Source: Iodobacter sp. BJB302 (GTDB lineage: Bacteria; Pseudomonadota; Gammaproteobacteria; Burkholderiales; Chitinibacteraceae). From it: 64,000 nt of DNA. Where the stretch lies: contig NZ_PDZG01000006.1 in the NCBI RefSeq assembly GCF_002735645.1, positions 37,620 through 101,619 of the forward strand, in the 5' to 3' direction. Under the pieces are notes generated by a model. It searched no databases. It saw only the letters and a list, made by a program, of their open reading frames with translations, and was not told the DNA's origin. The position numbers were made by a program, and so were the translations under genes. Below are positions 55,930 to 64,000 of this stretch, piece after piece; the first letter of the stretch is position 1; the number at the start of each line of letters is the position of its first letter.

Positions 55930-56988
55930 ATGCGAAAAACAATTATATCGCTACTTTGGGTAGGCGTACTTTTATCTGGGTCTGCTGTTGCAGATACTCT
56001 TGCCATGCAGGATAACGCGCCTGATCGTTATGTGGTGGTAAAAGGCGATACCCTCTGGGGTATTTCGGGTCGTTTTTTGAAACAACCGTGGCGCTGGCCG
56101 GAAATTTGGCAGCTTAATAAAGCGGACATTAAAAATCCACACTGGATTTATCCGGGTGATGTGGTGCTGCTGGATAAGAGCAGCGGTGAACCGCGTCTGC
56201 GCTTGCTTAAAAACGAAAAATCGCCTGCATCTGCGCCGGTTTCGGGCAAGGTGTCACCGCGTATTCGCTCGACCTCTCTGGCGGATGGCGCAACACCAAG
56301 TATCCCTTTATCTGCAATCAGCCCCTTCCTGAATAAACCACTGGTGATCGATAACGAAACCTTCGCCGCCGCACCGAGAATTGCCGCTGGTCCGGATGAG
56401 CGTGTGATTTTTGCCAGTGGCGATAAGGTCTATGCAGTTGGCCTGACAGGTGAAGTTGGCGATAACTGGCAGGTTTTCCGTGATGGTAAAAATCTGATTG
56501 ATCCTGACGATCCTGAAAGAAAACGGGTCATTGGCCATCAGGTTGAATACCTAGGGGATGCCCGTCTGGAGGTCACAGGTGATGTGGCAACATTGCGCCT
56601 GACTTCTTCAAAAGAAGAAATTCTGGTGGGCAGCCGCCTGATTCGCGCCAATGAAGCCCCTTTCCTTAATTTTGTACCGCATGTGCCGGAAACCCCGGTG
56701 AGTGGCCGTGTGGTTTCATCTTATGGTGGAGTGGCTGAAGCGGGGCCTCTGACAACGGTTGTGATTAATCGCGGCTCAGATCAGGGTGTGGATGTGGGCA
56801 GTGTGTTTTTTAACTACAAGGCTGGCCGCCTGATTCGCAAGGAAAATCGCAACGAGCCTGATCGTTATACCCCGGTAGAGAAAAACGGTAATTTATTTAT
56901 TTACCGTGTTTTCCCGGCGTTTTCCTATGGCTTAGTGCTGGATAGTACCCGAGCGGTGAATGTGGGCGACGAGGTGAAAACGCCTTGA
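55930..56988 (+). CDS. LysM-domain cell-wall protein
   Basis: This 352-residue protein has a signal peptide (cleaved after AVA, ~residue 21) and one LysM domain (about 34-86, [20 protein letters not shown]). A long C-terminal beta-rich part follows. It should bind peptidoglycan in the periplasm. Orthologues sit beside def and dprA in betaproteobacteria. The next gene starts within its stop (TGATG), so translation is coupled. Confidence 0.9.
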   Translation: MRKTIISLLWVGVLLSGSAVADTLAMQDNAPDRYVVVKGDTLWGISGRFLKQPWRWPEIWQLNKADIKNPHWIYPGDVVLLDKSSGEPRLRLLKNEKSPASAPVSGKVSPRIRSTSLADGATPSIPLSAISPFLNKPLVIDNETFAAAPRIAAGPDERVIFASGDKVYAVGLTGEVGDNWQVFRDGKNLIDPDDPERKRVIGHQVEYLGDARLEVTGDVATLRLTSSKEEILVGSRLIRANEAPFLNFVPHVPETPVSGRVVSSYGGVAEAGPLTTVVINRGSDQGVDVGSVFFNYKAGRLIRKENRNEPDRYTPVEKNGNLFIYRVFPAFSYGLVLDSTRAVNVGDEVKTP

Positions 56989-58064
56989 TGAGCGAGGATG
57001 AAGTGCGGCTTTGGCTGCGCTTCACCACCGTGACCAAGGTGGGGCCCAGAAAGCAAATTGCGCTTTTAAGCCGCTTTGGAACGCCAGAGGCCGTTTTTGC
57101 AGCCAAACCGGCCGAGCTGGCTGAAGTTCTGAGCCCCTTAGTATTAAAAGCCTGGCTGGATAGCCCGGATATTGAAGAAACTGTCCGGCAAACCCTTGCC
57201 TGGCAGGCAGAAGAAGGCAATCGTCTGCTGTGCCTTGGCGATGCAGATTACCCGTCCAGCCTCCTGGATTTACCCGATGCGCCGGTACTCTTGTATATAA
57301 AAGGGCGCACAGATTTATTGTCTGCTCCGGCACTGGCCATTGTTGGCAGCCGGAACGCCAGCCCGCAGGGCATCATAAATGCAAGAGAATTTGCTCAGTG
57401 CTTCAGCGGGGCCGGGCTTAGCGTGGTGAGCGGCCTTGCTGCAGGGATTGATGCGGCAGCCCATCAGGGGGCACTTGCAGCCGCTTCATCGACCATTGCG
57501 GTGGTGGGTACGGGGCTCGACCGGGTGTACCCGGCCAGCAATCGTGAATTGGCACATCAAATTGCCAGTGATGGCGTGATCCTTTCTGAGTTAGCCTTAG
57601 GCAGTCCTCCCAAAGCAGAACATTTTCCCCGGCGTAACCGAATCATCGCCGCCTTGGGGCTGGGGTGTCTGGTGGTTGAGGCTACCGTGGGAAGTGGCTC
57701 CTTGATAACGGCGAAACAGGCCGCAGATATAGGGAGAGAGGTTTTTGCCATACCAGGCTCTATTCACTCGCCCATGGCAAGAGGTTGTCATCAGCTGATC
57801 AAGCAGGGAGCCAAGCTGGTTGAGTCAGCTGAGGATGTATTATCCGAGCTGGCTTGGGCTAGCCCCGTGCAAGGACCAGGCAAGCAAAAAGCATCAAAAA
57901 GTAGTCCTTTTTTACAAAATATGGGTTTCGATCCCGTCGATATTGAAACATTGTCACAACGCAGCGGCTTGACGACAGACAGGCTATCCGCGATGCTGTT
58001 GACCTTGGAGCTTGAAGGTTGCATTGTCGCCCTGCCCGGTAGCCGCTATCAGCGGATTGCCTGA
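56988..58064 (+). CDS. dprA: DNA-processing protein DprA
   Basis: A 358-residue protein starting at the ATG that overlaps the LysM stop by one base. The Rossmann-like core has IVGSRNASPQG, SGLAAGIDAAAHQGAL, VVGTGLDRVYPASN and FPRRNRIIAALG. A C-terminal winged-helix-like part (SQRSGLTTDRLSAML) follows. DprA loads RecA on incoming single-stranded DNA in transformation. The usual betaproteobacterial smg gene is not found between it and topA. Confidence 0.94.
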   Translation: MSEDEVRLWLRFTTVTKVGPRKQIALLSRFGTPEAVFAAKPAELAEVLSPLVLKAWLDSPDIEETVRQTLAWQAEEGNRLLCLGDADYPSSLLDLPDAPVLLYIKGRTDLLSAPALAIVGSRNASPQGIINAREFAQCFSGAGLSVVSGLAAGIDAAAHQGALAAASSTIAVVGTGLDRVYPASNRELAHQIASDGVILSELALGSPPKAEHFPRRNRIIAALGLGCLVVEATVGSGSLITAKQAADIGREVFAIPGSIHSPMARGCHQLIKQGAKLVESAEDVLSELAWASPVQGPGKQKASKSSPFLQNMGFDPVDIETLSQRSGLTTDRLSAMLLTLELEGCIVALPGSRYQRIA

Positions 58065-58308
58065 GCAGGGCGTAAGTATTTGCTCTGTCCATTTTGGATG
58101 CTTGCTTGCCCCGCCCGATTTCCTGCTATATCCATAGAGCTGATTGTTTTGGATATGTATGCAAAATGTTGTGAGATGCGCTGCTTATAGTAAGGGATGT
58201 GTTTTTTTTGCTCAGGTATGCACTTGTAAAACAAGGGTTTGCCGTCATTAATACGCCACCTGCTGTTAAGTCAGTCCTTTAATTTATGTATAAACGTGCC
58301 GGGGACCC

Positions 58309-60615
58309 ATGCCCGCAAATCTATTGATTGTCGAATCGCCGTCTAAGGCGAAAACGCTGCTTAAATATCTTGGTAAGGATTTCCAGATCCTTGCTTCCTA
58401 TGGTCACGTCCGTGGATTGGTCAGAAAGGACGGCTCGGTTGATCCCGAGAATGACTTCAAAATGAAATACCAGGTGATCGAACGGAATAAAAAACACGTC
58501 GATGCGCTGGTTGCCGCTGTGAAAGAATCCACCAATATCTTTCTGGCAACTGACCCGGACCGCGAAGGTGAAGCGATTTCCTGGCATATCATGGAAATTT
58601 TACGCTCTAAAAAGCTGCTGACTGCCAGTCGCACTTTTAAGCGCGTGGTGTTCCATGAAATTACCGAAACCGCCGTACTCAATGCCGTGGCAAATCCGCG
58701 CGATATTGACAGCGATCTGGTGAATGCCCAGCAGGCACGCAGTGCTTTGGATTACCTGGTTGGATTTAATTTATCCCCGTTGCTTTGGCGTAAAGTGCGC
58801 TCCGGCCTGTCGGCTGGCCGTGTGCAAAGCCCGGCGCTTCGCCTGATTTGCGAGCGTGAGATCGAGATTCGCGCGTTTACCTCGCAAGAATACTGGTCAG
58901 TTCACCTTGATACCCATCAGGGCCGAAGCAAGTTTGGTGCAAAACTGACCCAATGGCAGGGCAAGAAGCTCGAGCAGTTTGATATCCCAGATACAGGTAC
59001 GCAAGAGAGCATTCTTGATGCGCTCAGCGGCCAGACTGCTGAGATTCAGGCCGTAGACAAGAAAAAGAAATCGCGCAGCGCTGCTGCGCCGTTCACAACG
59101 TCTACCCTGCAACAGGAAGCGGTTCGTAAACTGGGTATGACCACCGATCGCGCTATGCGTACAGCTCAGCAGCTGTATGAAGGGATGAGCATTGGTGGTG
59201 AAACCGTCGGTTTGATTACCTATATGCGTACTGACTCGGTGGCTCTGGCCAACGATGCGCTGGATGAAATCCGTGCGTATATTGGCGAAAAATTTGAGAA
59301 AGAATACCTGCCTAATTCGCCGGTTATTTTCAAAAACAAAGCCAAAAACGCACAAGAAGCGCACGAAGCGATTCGCCCGACTTCGATTTATCGCTCGCCA
59401 GATGCGGTTAAAGCCTATTTAACAGCCGATCAGTTTAAGCTTTACCAAATGATCTGGAAGCGTACCTTAGCCAGCCAGATTGCTGCGGCTAAGTTTGATA
59501 CGGTAGCAGTTGATATTGCCGTTGGCCTGGATGCCATTTTCCGCGCCACTGGCCAGACCTTGGTATTTCCTGGCTTTATTGCCGTTTATCAGGAAGATAC
59601 CGATGATGAAGAAGAAGAAGACGAAGCACGCCTGCCGGTACTGAATGTGGGCGATAAGCTACCGGTAGATAAGTTATCCGGTGAGCAGCACTTTACGCAG
59701 CCGCCACCGCGCTTTACTGAAGCTTCTTTGGTTAAATCGCTGGAAGAATTTGGTATTGGCCGCCCATCTACCTACGCATCGACGATTAAAACGCTGAAAG
59801 ATCGCGAGTATGTGATCCTTGATAAAAAGCGTTTTACCCCGACCGATACCGGCGAAGTGGTGAATAAATTCCTTACTGAGCATTTTACCCAGTATGTGGA
59901 TTACAACTTCACTGCCAAGCTGGAGGATAAGCTGGATGAGATTTCTACCGGTAAACGGGATTGGATTCCGGTGCTGGCAGATTTCTGGAAAGGCTTTCAC
60001 AAGCAATGCGAAGAAAAAGCCGGCTTATCGCGCAAAGAAGTCACCCAGGAAGAAATGGACGAAGACTGTCCAAAATGTGGCGTGGCAAAACTGGCGATCC
60101 GCTTAGGTAAACGCGGCCGCTTTATTGGCTGCACTACGTATCCGGAATGCGATTACACCCGCAATCTGGGGGATGACGCCGATACCGCGCCGACCGAACC
60201 TGAAGTCGTACCTGACCGCACCTGCCCGAAATGTGAATCGGCACTGCATATCAAGGTAGGGCGTTATGGTAAGTTTATTGGCTGCTCGGCCTATCCAAAG
60301 TGTAAGCATATCGAGCCACTCGAAAAACCGCGTGATACGGGTGTTGAGTGTCCGGAATGCAAAAAGGGCAGCCTGATCGAGAGAAAGAGCCGCTATGGTA
60401 AGCTCTTTTATTCGTGCAATACCTATCCGGATTGCAAATACGCAACCTGGAATCCACCGATTGCCGAATGTTGCCCGCAGTGTAAATGGCCAGTGATGAC
60501 CATTAAGGTGACCAAGCGTCGTGGTACAGAAAAAGTGTGCCCACAGAAAGAATGTGGTTATGTGGAAGTCATCGAAGGGCCTGCGCCAAAAGCTGAAAAA
60601 GCCGAGGCGGAGTAA
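58309..60615 (+). CDS. topA: DNA topoisomerase I
   Basis: This 768-residue type IA topoisomerase has a TOPRIM domain (LLIVESPSKAKT, ATDPDREGEAISWH) and the active-site Tyr in TYMRTDSVAL. Several C-terminal zinc-finger or zinc-finger-like modules follow (CPKCGVAKL, CPKCESALH, CPECKKGS, CPQCKWPV). It relaxes negative supercoils. A GGGGA ribosome site precedes the ATG. The 244-bp gap from dprA is without a recognisable gene. Confidence 0.97.
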   Translation: MPANLLIVESPSKAKTLLKYLGKDFQILASYGHVRGLVRKDGSVDPENDFKMKYQVIERNKKHVDALVAAVKESTNIFLATDPDREGEAISWHIMEILRSKKLLTASRTFKRVVFHEITETAVLNAVANPRDIDSDLVNAQQARSALDYLVGFNLSPLLWRKVRSGLSAGRVQSPALRLICEREIEIRAFTSQEYWSVHLDTHQGRSKFGAKLTQWQGKKLEQFDIPDTGTQESILDALSGQTAEIQAVDKKKKSRSAAAPFTTSTLQQEAVRKLGMTTDRAMRTAQQLYEGMSIGGETVGLITYMRTDSVALANDALDEIRAYIGEKFEKEYLPNSPVIFKNKAKNAQEAHEAIRPTSIYRSPDAVKAYLTADQFKLYQMIWKRTLASQIAAAKFDTVAVDIAVGLDAIFRATGQTLVFPGFIAVYQEDTDDEEEEDEARLPVLNVGDKLPVDKLSGEQHFTQPPPRFTEASLVKSLEEFGIGRPSTYASTIKTLKDREYVILDKKRFTPTDTGEVVNKFLTEHFTQYVDYNFTAKLEDKLDEISTGKRDWIPVLADFWKGFHKQCEEKAGLSRKEVTQEEMDEDCPKCGVAKLAIRLGKRGRFIGCTTYPECDYTRNLGDDADTAPTEPEVVPDRTCPKCESALHIKVGRYGKFIGCSAYPKCKHIEPLEKPRDTGVECPECKKGSLIERKSRYGKLFYSCNTYPDCKYATWNPPIAECCPQCKWPVMTIKVTKRRGTEKVCPQKECGYVEVIEGPAPKAEKAEAE

Positions 60616-60621
60616 GGTGTT

Positions 60622-60645
60622 GGGGTGAGCTTGATGCTCACCCTC
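60622..60645 (+). terminator. Hairpin downstream of topA
   Basis: GGGTGAGC (60623-60630) pairs perfectly with GCTCACCC (60636-60643) around TTGAT. The T content after it is low (TCATTACC), so termination may be partial. Confidence 0.6.
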
Positions 60646-60675
60646 ATTACCTTTGTAGGGCGGAAATAATCCGCA

Positions 60676-63345
60676 ATGCTTAGTTTCAGAGTCCCCGAAT
60701 CAGCACTTTGGGGTACTCTTCAAAAGAGGTTTGCCGTGCAGCGCAATGTATTATCTGATCCTGATTTCGAACTTCGGAGCGAACTTGGGCTGTTGCAAAC
60801 TTACTTTGAAGCTTTTGACAGCACCGTGGCGGCTTTGCTCGATACCAGCAAGCAAGACATGCTGGAGGCTTTGCAAATTTTGGCCGAAGCGTCTAAAAGC
60901 AGCGCGGCTTGCCTGTATCTGAATACCCCTGATAATCAGGTTTCGCATCTGACTTCTGCATGGCGCTCCCCCGAGACCCGCCTTGCTGATTTCACGCCAG
61001 ATCCCTGCCGCTCGCTTGATTACAGCAGTTATCCGCTGCTGGCAGATACGCTGGCTGTGGGCATGATGCTGAGTAAATCTCTTTTAGAATTACCCCTTGC
61101 TGAACAAATGCTGATGGCACAAATTGGTGTTCGTCAGCTTTTGTGCATTCCCCTGCTTGAAAAAGGCGAGCCATTTGGTTTTCTGTGTTTTTTAAATGAT
61201 GCAGAAATTCAGCGCAGCCGCAGTGAATTACGCCTGCTGGCGATGCTGAGCAATCATGTGGCGCAGGCAATGGTTAAAAAGCGGGTAGAGCAGGAGCTGT
61301 TGTGCAATCAGCAGCGCTTACGTGCCTTGGTTGGCGTGCTGCAAGATATGGTGTTTGAGTGCAATCAGCAAAGCGTGATTGTCAGCGTATGGTCCGGGCA
61401 TCCGAATTTGCCTTCTGCTGAAATGCTGCAGGGGCGGGCGATTATTAGTGTCTTGCCCTACGAGCTGGCATCGGAGCTGGTGCGTTATTTGCCGCGTATT
61501 TTGCAAAATAAAGAAAGCGCCCAATTTAACTGCACGGTACAAACCATCAATGGGCCTGTGTATTTACTGGTTCGTTTGCAGCCTGTGCAAGCACCAAACG
61601 GGCAAAACCATGCGGTGGTACTCGTCCACGATGTAACGGCGCTGATGCTGGAAGACGCGCAGCGCAAGACCATGCTGGATACGCTGAATTTACTTGAAGA
61701 AGCGGTGATCGATCTGGCGCCGACCGGCGAGCTGGTGCGCACCACGCCTGCATGGGCAAAGCTGCGTGGTCTGGATTTGCGTGAAATGGCCAAAGACCTG
61801 GGGCAGCCACTATTTGCCTGGGTGCATTCTGGCGATGGAATGCTGATGGTTGAGGCACTCTCAAAAATACTCAAAACAACCGAGCCTGTCAGCCAGCGTT
61901 TCAGACTGGTTCAGGGCAGTGGCGAATATCTGTGGGTGGAAGCCCGCCTGATTGCTCACCGTACCCCTGATGGCTTGTTAGCGGCGATTCGCGGGGTATT
62001 GCGCGATGTTACTGTCAGCCATTTAAATGAGCAGCATATTACCCAGCTGGCGCTTTACGACACGCTGACCAAGCTGCCCAATCGCCTGATGCTCGATAGC
62101 GAGATTCACAGCGCGATCGACAGAGCCCGTATTCAAAACACCAAAGTTGCGCTTGGTTTTATCGATCTGGATCACTTTAAGCAGATTAATGATGCATTTG
62201 GTCACCAGGTTGGCGATGAGCTGCTCGTTAATGTGGCGCGGCAGCTGGAAAGTGTTTTACGTGAAAATGATGTGATCGCCCGCTGGGGCGGGGATGAGTT
62301 TGTGGTTTTAATCCCGGATTTAAGTGATTTAAATGTGATGCGGGAGTTATCTGAGCGCCTGAAAAACGCCGCCAGAAAAGGCGTCACCATCAACGGCATG
62401 GAAACTCAGCCGACTATTTCGCTGGGCTTTGCTGTGTTTCCGGATAACGCAGAATCGGGTGAAGAGCTTCTTTCTGCGGCGGATCACACCATGTATCACG
62501 CCAAGCATACCGGGCGTAATAATGTCTGTTTCTACAGCGATATTGTGCATTTAAAGGCGCTGGGCCGTGAACATGTCGCCATTCAGTCCCGCCTTTCAAC
62601 TGCCATCCGCGATCAGCGCCTGCAAGTGTTTTACCAGCCTGTGGTGGATGGCAGAACGGGTGAAGTGCTGATGGTTGAAGCGCTGGCACGCTGGCAGGAT
62701 GAGCAAAGCGGCTGGATCAGCCCTGAGTTATTTATCCCCATGGCCGAAAAAGTTGGTCTGATTCAGGAATTATCCGAGCTGGTGATAGAGCAAAGCTTTA
62801 TTAAACTGCGCGAATGGCGGGATGCAGGCCTTAAGCAAAGATTGATGATCAATATCTCGCGCAGCCAGCTGTTTCAGCCGCAATTTGTGACTCAACTGAA
62901 TGAGAAACTCATGCAGCACCGCCTGCGGGCCGAAGATGTGGTGCTGGAAATCACCGAATCGGTTGCGCTGACTGATTACTCGCGCCAGCTGCGTCATTTA
63001 CGCCAGCTCAATGCATCGGGCTTTGAAATCGCCATTGATGATTTTGGCACCGGCTATTCATCGCTCTCCCAGCTGCATGAAATGCCCGCGCAAATTATTA
63101 AAATTGATGTCTCTTTTGCCCTGCGCCTGCATACCGAAGACGGCCGCCGCATTATGCAGGCCATTGTGCAGCTTGGCCTGGGGCTGGGCTTAGAGATTAT
63201 TGTGGAAGGCGTAGAAAACCTGGAAACCGCCCGCTTTCTGCAAGGCCTGGGCGTGCAGTGCATGCAAGGCTTTTACTTCAGCGAACCTGTGCCCAGTGGC
63301 GTGGCCGAGCTGTGGATGAGGTTGGGTTTGCAGGCGAAGATTTAG
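60676..63345 (+). CDS. GAF-PAS-GGDEF-EAL c-di-GMP protein
   Basis: This 889-residue soluble protein has a GAF-like domain (about 50-200), one or two PAS-like segments (about 210-450), GGDEF (about 455-620) and EAL (about 635-885). The cyclase motif GGDEF is intact (538-542) with an inhibitory RxxD site five residues upstream (REND). The EAL motif is also intact (EALARW from residue 668, DDFGTGYSSL, KIDVSF, EGVE). It can in principle both make and break c-di-GMP, with balance set by the sensor domains. The gene is monocistronic. Confidence 0.92.
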   Translation: MLSFRVPESALWGTLQKRFAVQRNVLSDPDFELRSELGLLQTYFEAFDSTVAALLDTSKQDMLEALQILAEASKSSAACLYLNTPDNQVSHLTSAWRSPETRLADFTPDPCRSLDYSSYPLLADTLAVGMMLSKSLLELPLAEQMLMAQIGVRQLLCIPLLEKGEPFGFLCFLNDAEIQRSRSELRLLAMLSNHVAQAMVKKRVEQELLCNQQRLRALVGVLQDMVFECNQQSVIVSVWSGHPNLPSAEMLQGRAIISVLPYELASELVRYLPRILQNKESAQFNCTVQTINGPVYLLVRLQPVQAPNGQNHAVVLVHDVTALMLEDAQRKTMLDTLNLLEEAVIDLAPTGELVRTTPAWAKLRGLDLREMAKDLGQPLFAWVHSGDGMLMVEALSKILKTTEPVSQRFRLVQGSGEYLWVEARLIAHRTPDGLLAAIRGVLRDVTVSHLNEQHITQLALYDTLTKLPNRLMLDSEIHSAIDRARIQNTKVALGFIDLDHFKQINDAFGHQVGDELLVNVARQLESVLRENDVIARWGGDEFVVLIPDLSDLNVMRELSERLKNAARKGVTINGMETQPTISLGFAVFPDNAESGEELLSAADHTMYHAKHTGRNNVCFYSDIVHLKALGREHVAIQSRLSTAIRDQRLQVFYQPVVDGRTGEVLMVEALARWQDEQSGWISPELFIPMAEKVGLIQELSELVIEQSFIKLREWRDAGLKQRLMINISRSQLFQPQFVTQLNEKLMQHRLRAEDVVLEITESVALTDYSRQLRHLRQLNASGFEIAIDDFGTGYSSLSQLHEMPAQIIKIDVSFALRLHTEDGRRIMQAIVQLGLGLGLEIIVEGVENLETARFLQGLGVQCMQGFYFSEPVPSGVAELWMRLGLQAKI

Positions 63346-63441
63346 CCGCTGCTGTTTTAAATTGAAAATCACTTTAAAAAAGCCGTCCCTTGAACTGCAC
63401 CCCAAAAGTTGGACACCCGTCCATATTTTTGGGGTGTTTTT

Positions 63442-63972
63442 ATGTCCAAGTACTCAACGCAATTCAAGCTCTCTGTCGTTCAGCAATATTTAACTGGCGA
63501 AGCGGGTATCAAAACGATCACCAACCAACACGGCATTGAGCAGGCCATGTTTCGTCGCTGGGTGAGGTCGTTTCGCCAGCATGGCGAATCGGGTTTAGCG
63601 CCCAAATACAGTCATTACAATGCAGCATTCAAGCTCTCCGTGCTCCAGCACATGTGGGATAATCATCTCTCCCAGCAGGAAACGAACGCTTATTTTGATA
63701 TTCGTAGCCCCACTTGCTTGAATCAATGGAGCGCGCAGTATGACACTGGCGGAATGGCTGCCCTTGAACCTGCAACTAAAGGTCGAAAGAAATCACCTAT
63801 GCCCATTACCGAAAACAACACTGCGCCGCTGCCGGCCGACGATGAAACCCGTAGCCGCGAAGAACTCATTGCAGAAAACAAACGCCTGCGTTTAGAGGTG
63901 GCCTACATAAAAAAGTACAATGCCTTAGTTCAAGCCAAAGCCCAATCGGCGCAGCAGAAGCCACGCAAATAG
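63442..63972 (+). CDS. IS3-family transposase OrfA
   Basis: A 176-residue protein from the ATG at 63442. It has two helix-turn-helix-like segments (YSTQFKLSVVQQYLTGE; YNAAFKLSVLQHMWDN) and a C-terminal leucine-zipper-like helix (EELIAENKRLRLEVAYIKKY). This is the DNA-binding subunit that, fused by frameshift to OrfB, makes the active transposase. The slippery heptamer A-AAA-AAG lies at 63909-63915. Confidence 0.9.
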   Translation: MSKYSTQFKLSVVQQYLTGEAGIKTITNQHGIEQAMFRRWVRSFRQHGESGLAPKYSHYNAAFKLSVLQHMWDNHLSQQETNAYFDIRSPTCLNQWSAQYDTGGMAALEPATKGRKKSPMPITENNTAPLPADDETRSREELIAENKRLRLEVAYIKKYNALVQAKAQSAQQKPRK

Positions 63973-64000
63973 TGCTTGAATTAAGGCCGCAGTTTCCATT
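63915..64000 (+). CDS. IS3-family transposase OrfB, 5' fragment (truncated by window)
   Basis: The -1 frame opens at the slippery site and continues to the window end, reading ATQIVLELRPQFP, which resembles the OrfB lead-in of IS3 transposases. The DDE catalytic domain is outside the window. Confidence 0.65.

Larger units (their letters stand above)
63391..64000 (+). mobile_element. IS3-family insertion sequence (IS150-like), left end; truncated by window
   Basis: The left end begins TGAACTGCACCCCAAAAGTT, a terminal repeat type of IS3/IS150-group elements. It is followed 51 bases later by orfA, and by orfB in the -1 frame. The right end and target duplication are beyond the window. The insertion lies 46 bases after the preceding gene's stop, so no gene seems broken. 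Confidence 0.85.

Noticed and set aside
1..64000. Prophage, CRISPR array, rRNA or tRNA genes
   Set aside because: No regularly spaced repeat array, no phage structural or integrase gene, and no cloverleaf or rRNA-like sequence was recognised on reading. A tRNAscan or CRISPR finder run would settle this.

Overview
The window reads as chromosomal DNA of a Gram-negative betaproteobacterium, most likely order Neisseriales (Iodobacter/Chitinibacteraceae-like; inference from gene order and protein character, no search was run). Supporting signs are the order def-fmt-(htpX)-rsmB-DUF4390-ntrY-ntrX next to trkA-trkH, dprA close to topA, an outer-membrane OmpW protein and several c-di-GMP and chemotaxis proteins. 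No rRNA, tRNA or CRISPR array was seen.

Region 1 (1-16.3 kb) is a tellurium-resistance (Ter) stress island. It starts inside a TerY-type gene and continues with a PP2C-like phosphatase and a protein kinase, the TerY-phosphatase-kinase triad. Then come terD, an AIM24/TIGR00266 gene and terZ. A tightly overlapping five-gene operon follows (ATP-grasp, phosphoribosyltransferase with TRSP domain, HAD phosphatase, phosphoribosyltransferase with PELOTA domain, HpcH/CitE-like lyase). This set matches the Ter-linked module predicted to make a nucleoside-like metabolite whose structure is, as far as I know, not established. terA comes next, then a chemotaxis receptor and a DUF475/TerC-type membrane protein on the opposite strand. 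The spaces between these genes hold inverted-repeat elements, and terZ carries a frameshifted tandem copy of its own 3' end.

Region 2 (16.3-21 kb) is an aldehyde-oxidation unit: aldB-like dehydrogenase plus DUF779 on the minus strand, and a divergent AcoR-like sigma-54 activator. A good sigma-54 promoter and an upstream palindrome precede aldB. Between the two transcription units lies a structured repeat with 26-bp terminal inverted repeats; a relative of it sits at 11.6 kb.

Region 3 (21-30 kb) carries a TPR protein translationally coupled to a TPR-GGDEF diguanylate cyclase, ompW, a small lipoprotein, dgt, and an HD-GYP/EAL pair. The HD-GYP protein has lost the His of its HD motif.

Region 4 (30-43.5 kb) is mostly transport: potABCD for polyamines, a VanZ-like protein, choXWV for choline, a DUF1275 protein, a lone MetQ-like binding protein, a Cache-domain chemoreceptor and a LysE exporter.

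Region 5 (43.7-60.6 kb) is conserved core: trkH-trkA, a TPR gene joined to ntrYX, DUF4390, rsmB, htpX, fmt, def on the minus strand, then LysM-dprA and topA on the plus strand. NtrX keeps its receiver and DNA-binding ends, but its AAA+ centre lacks the sigma-54 contact loop. The window ends with a GAF/PAS/GGDEF/EAL protein and the left end of an IS3-family element.
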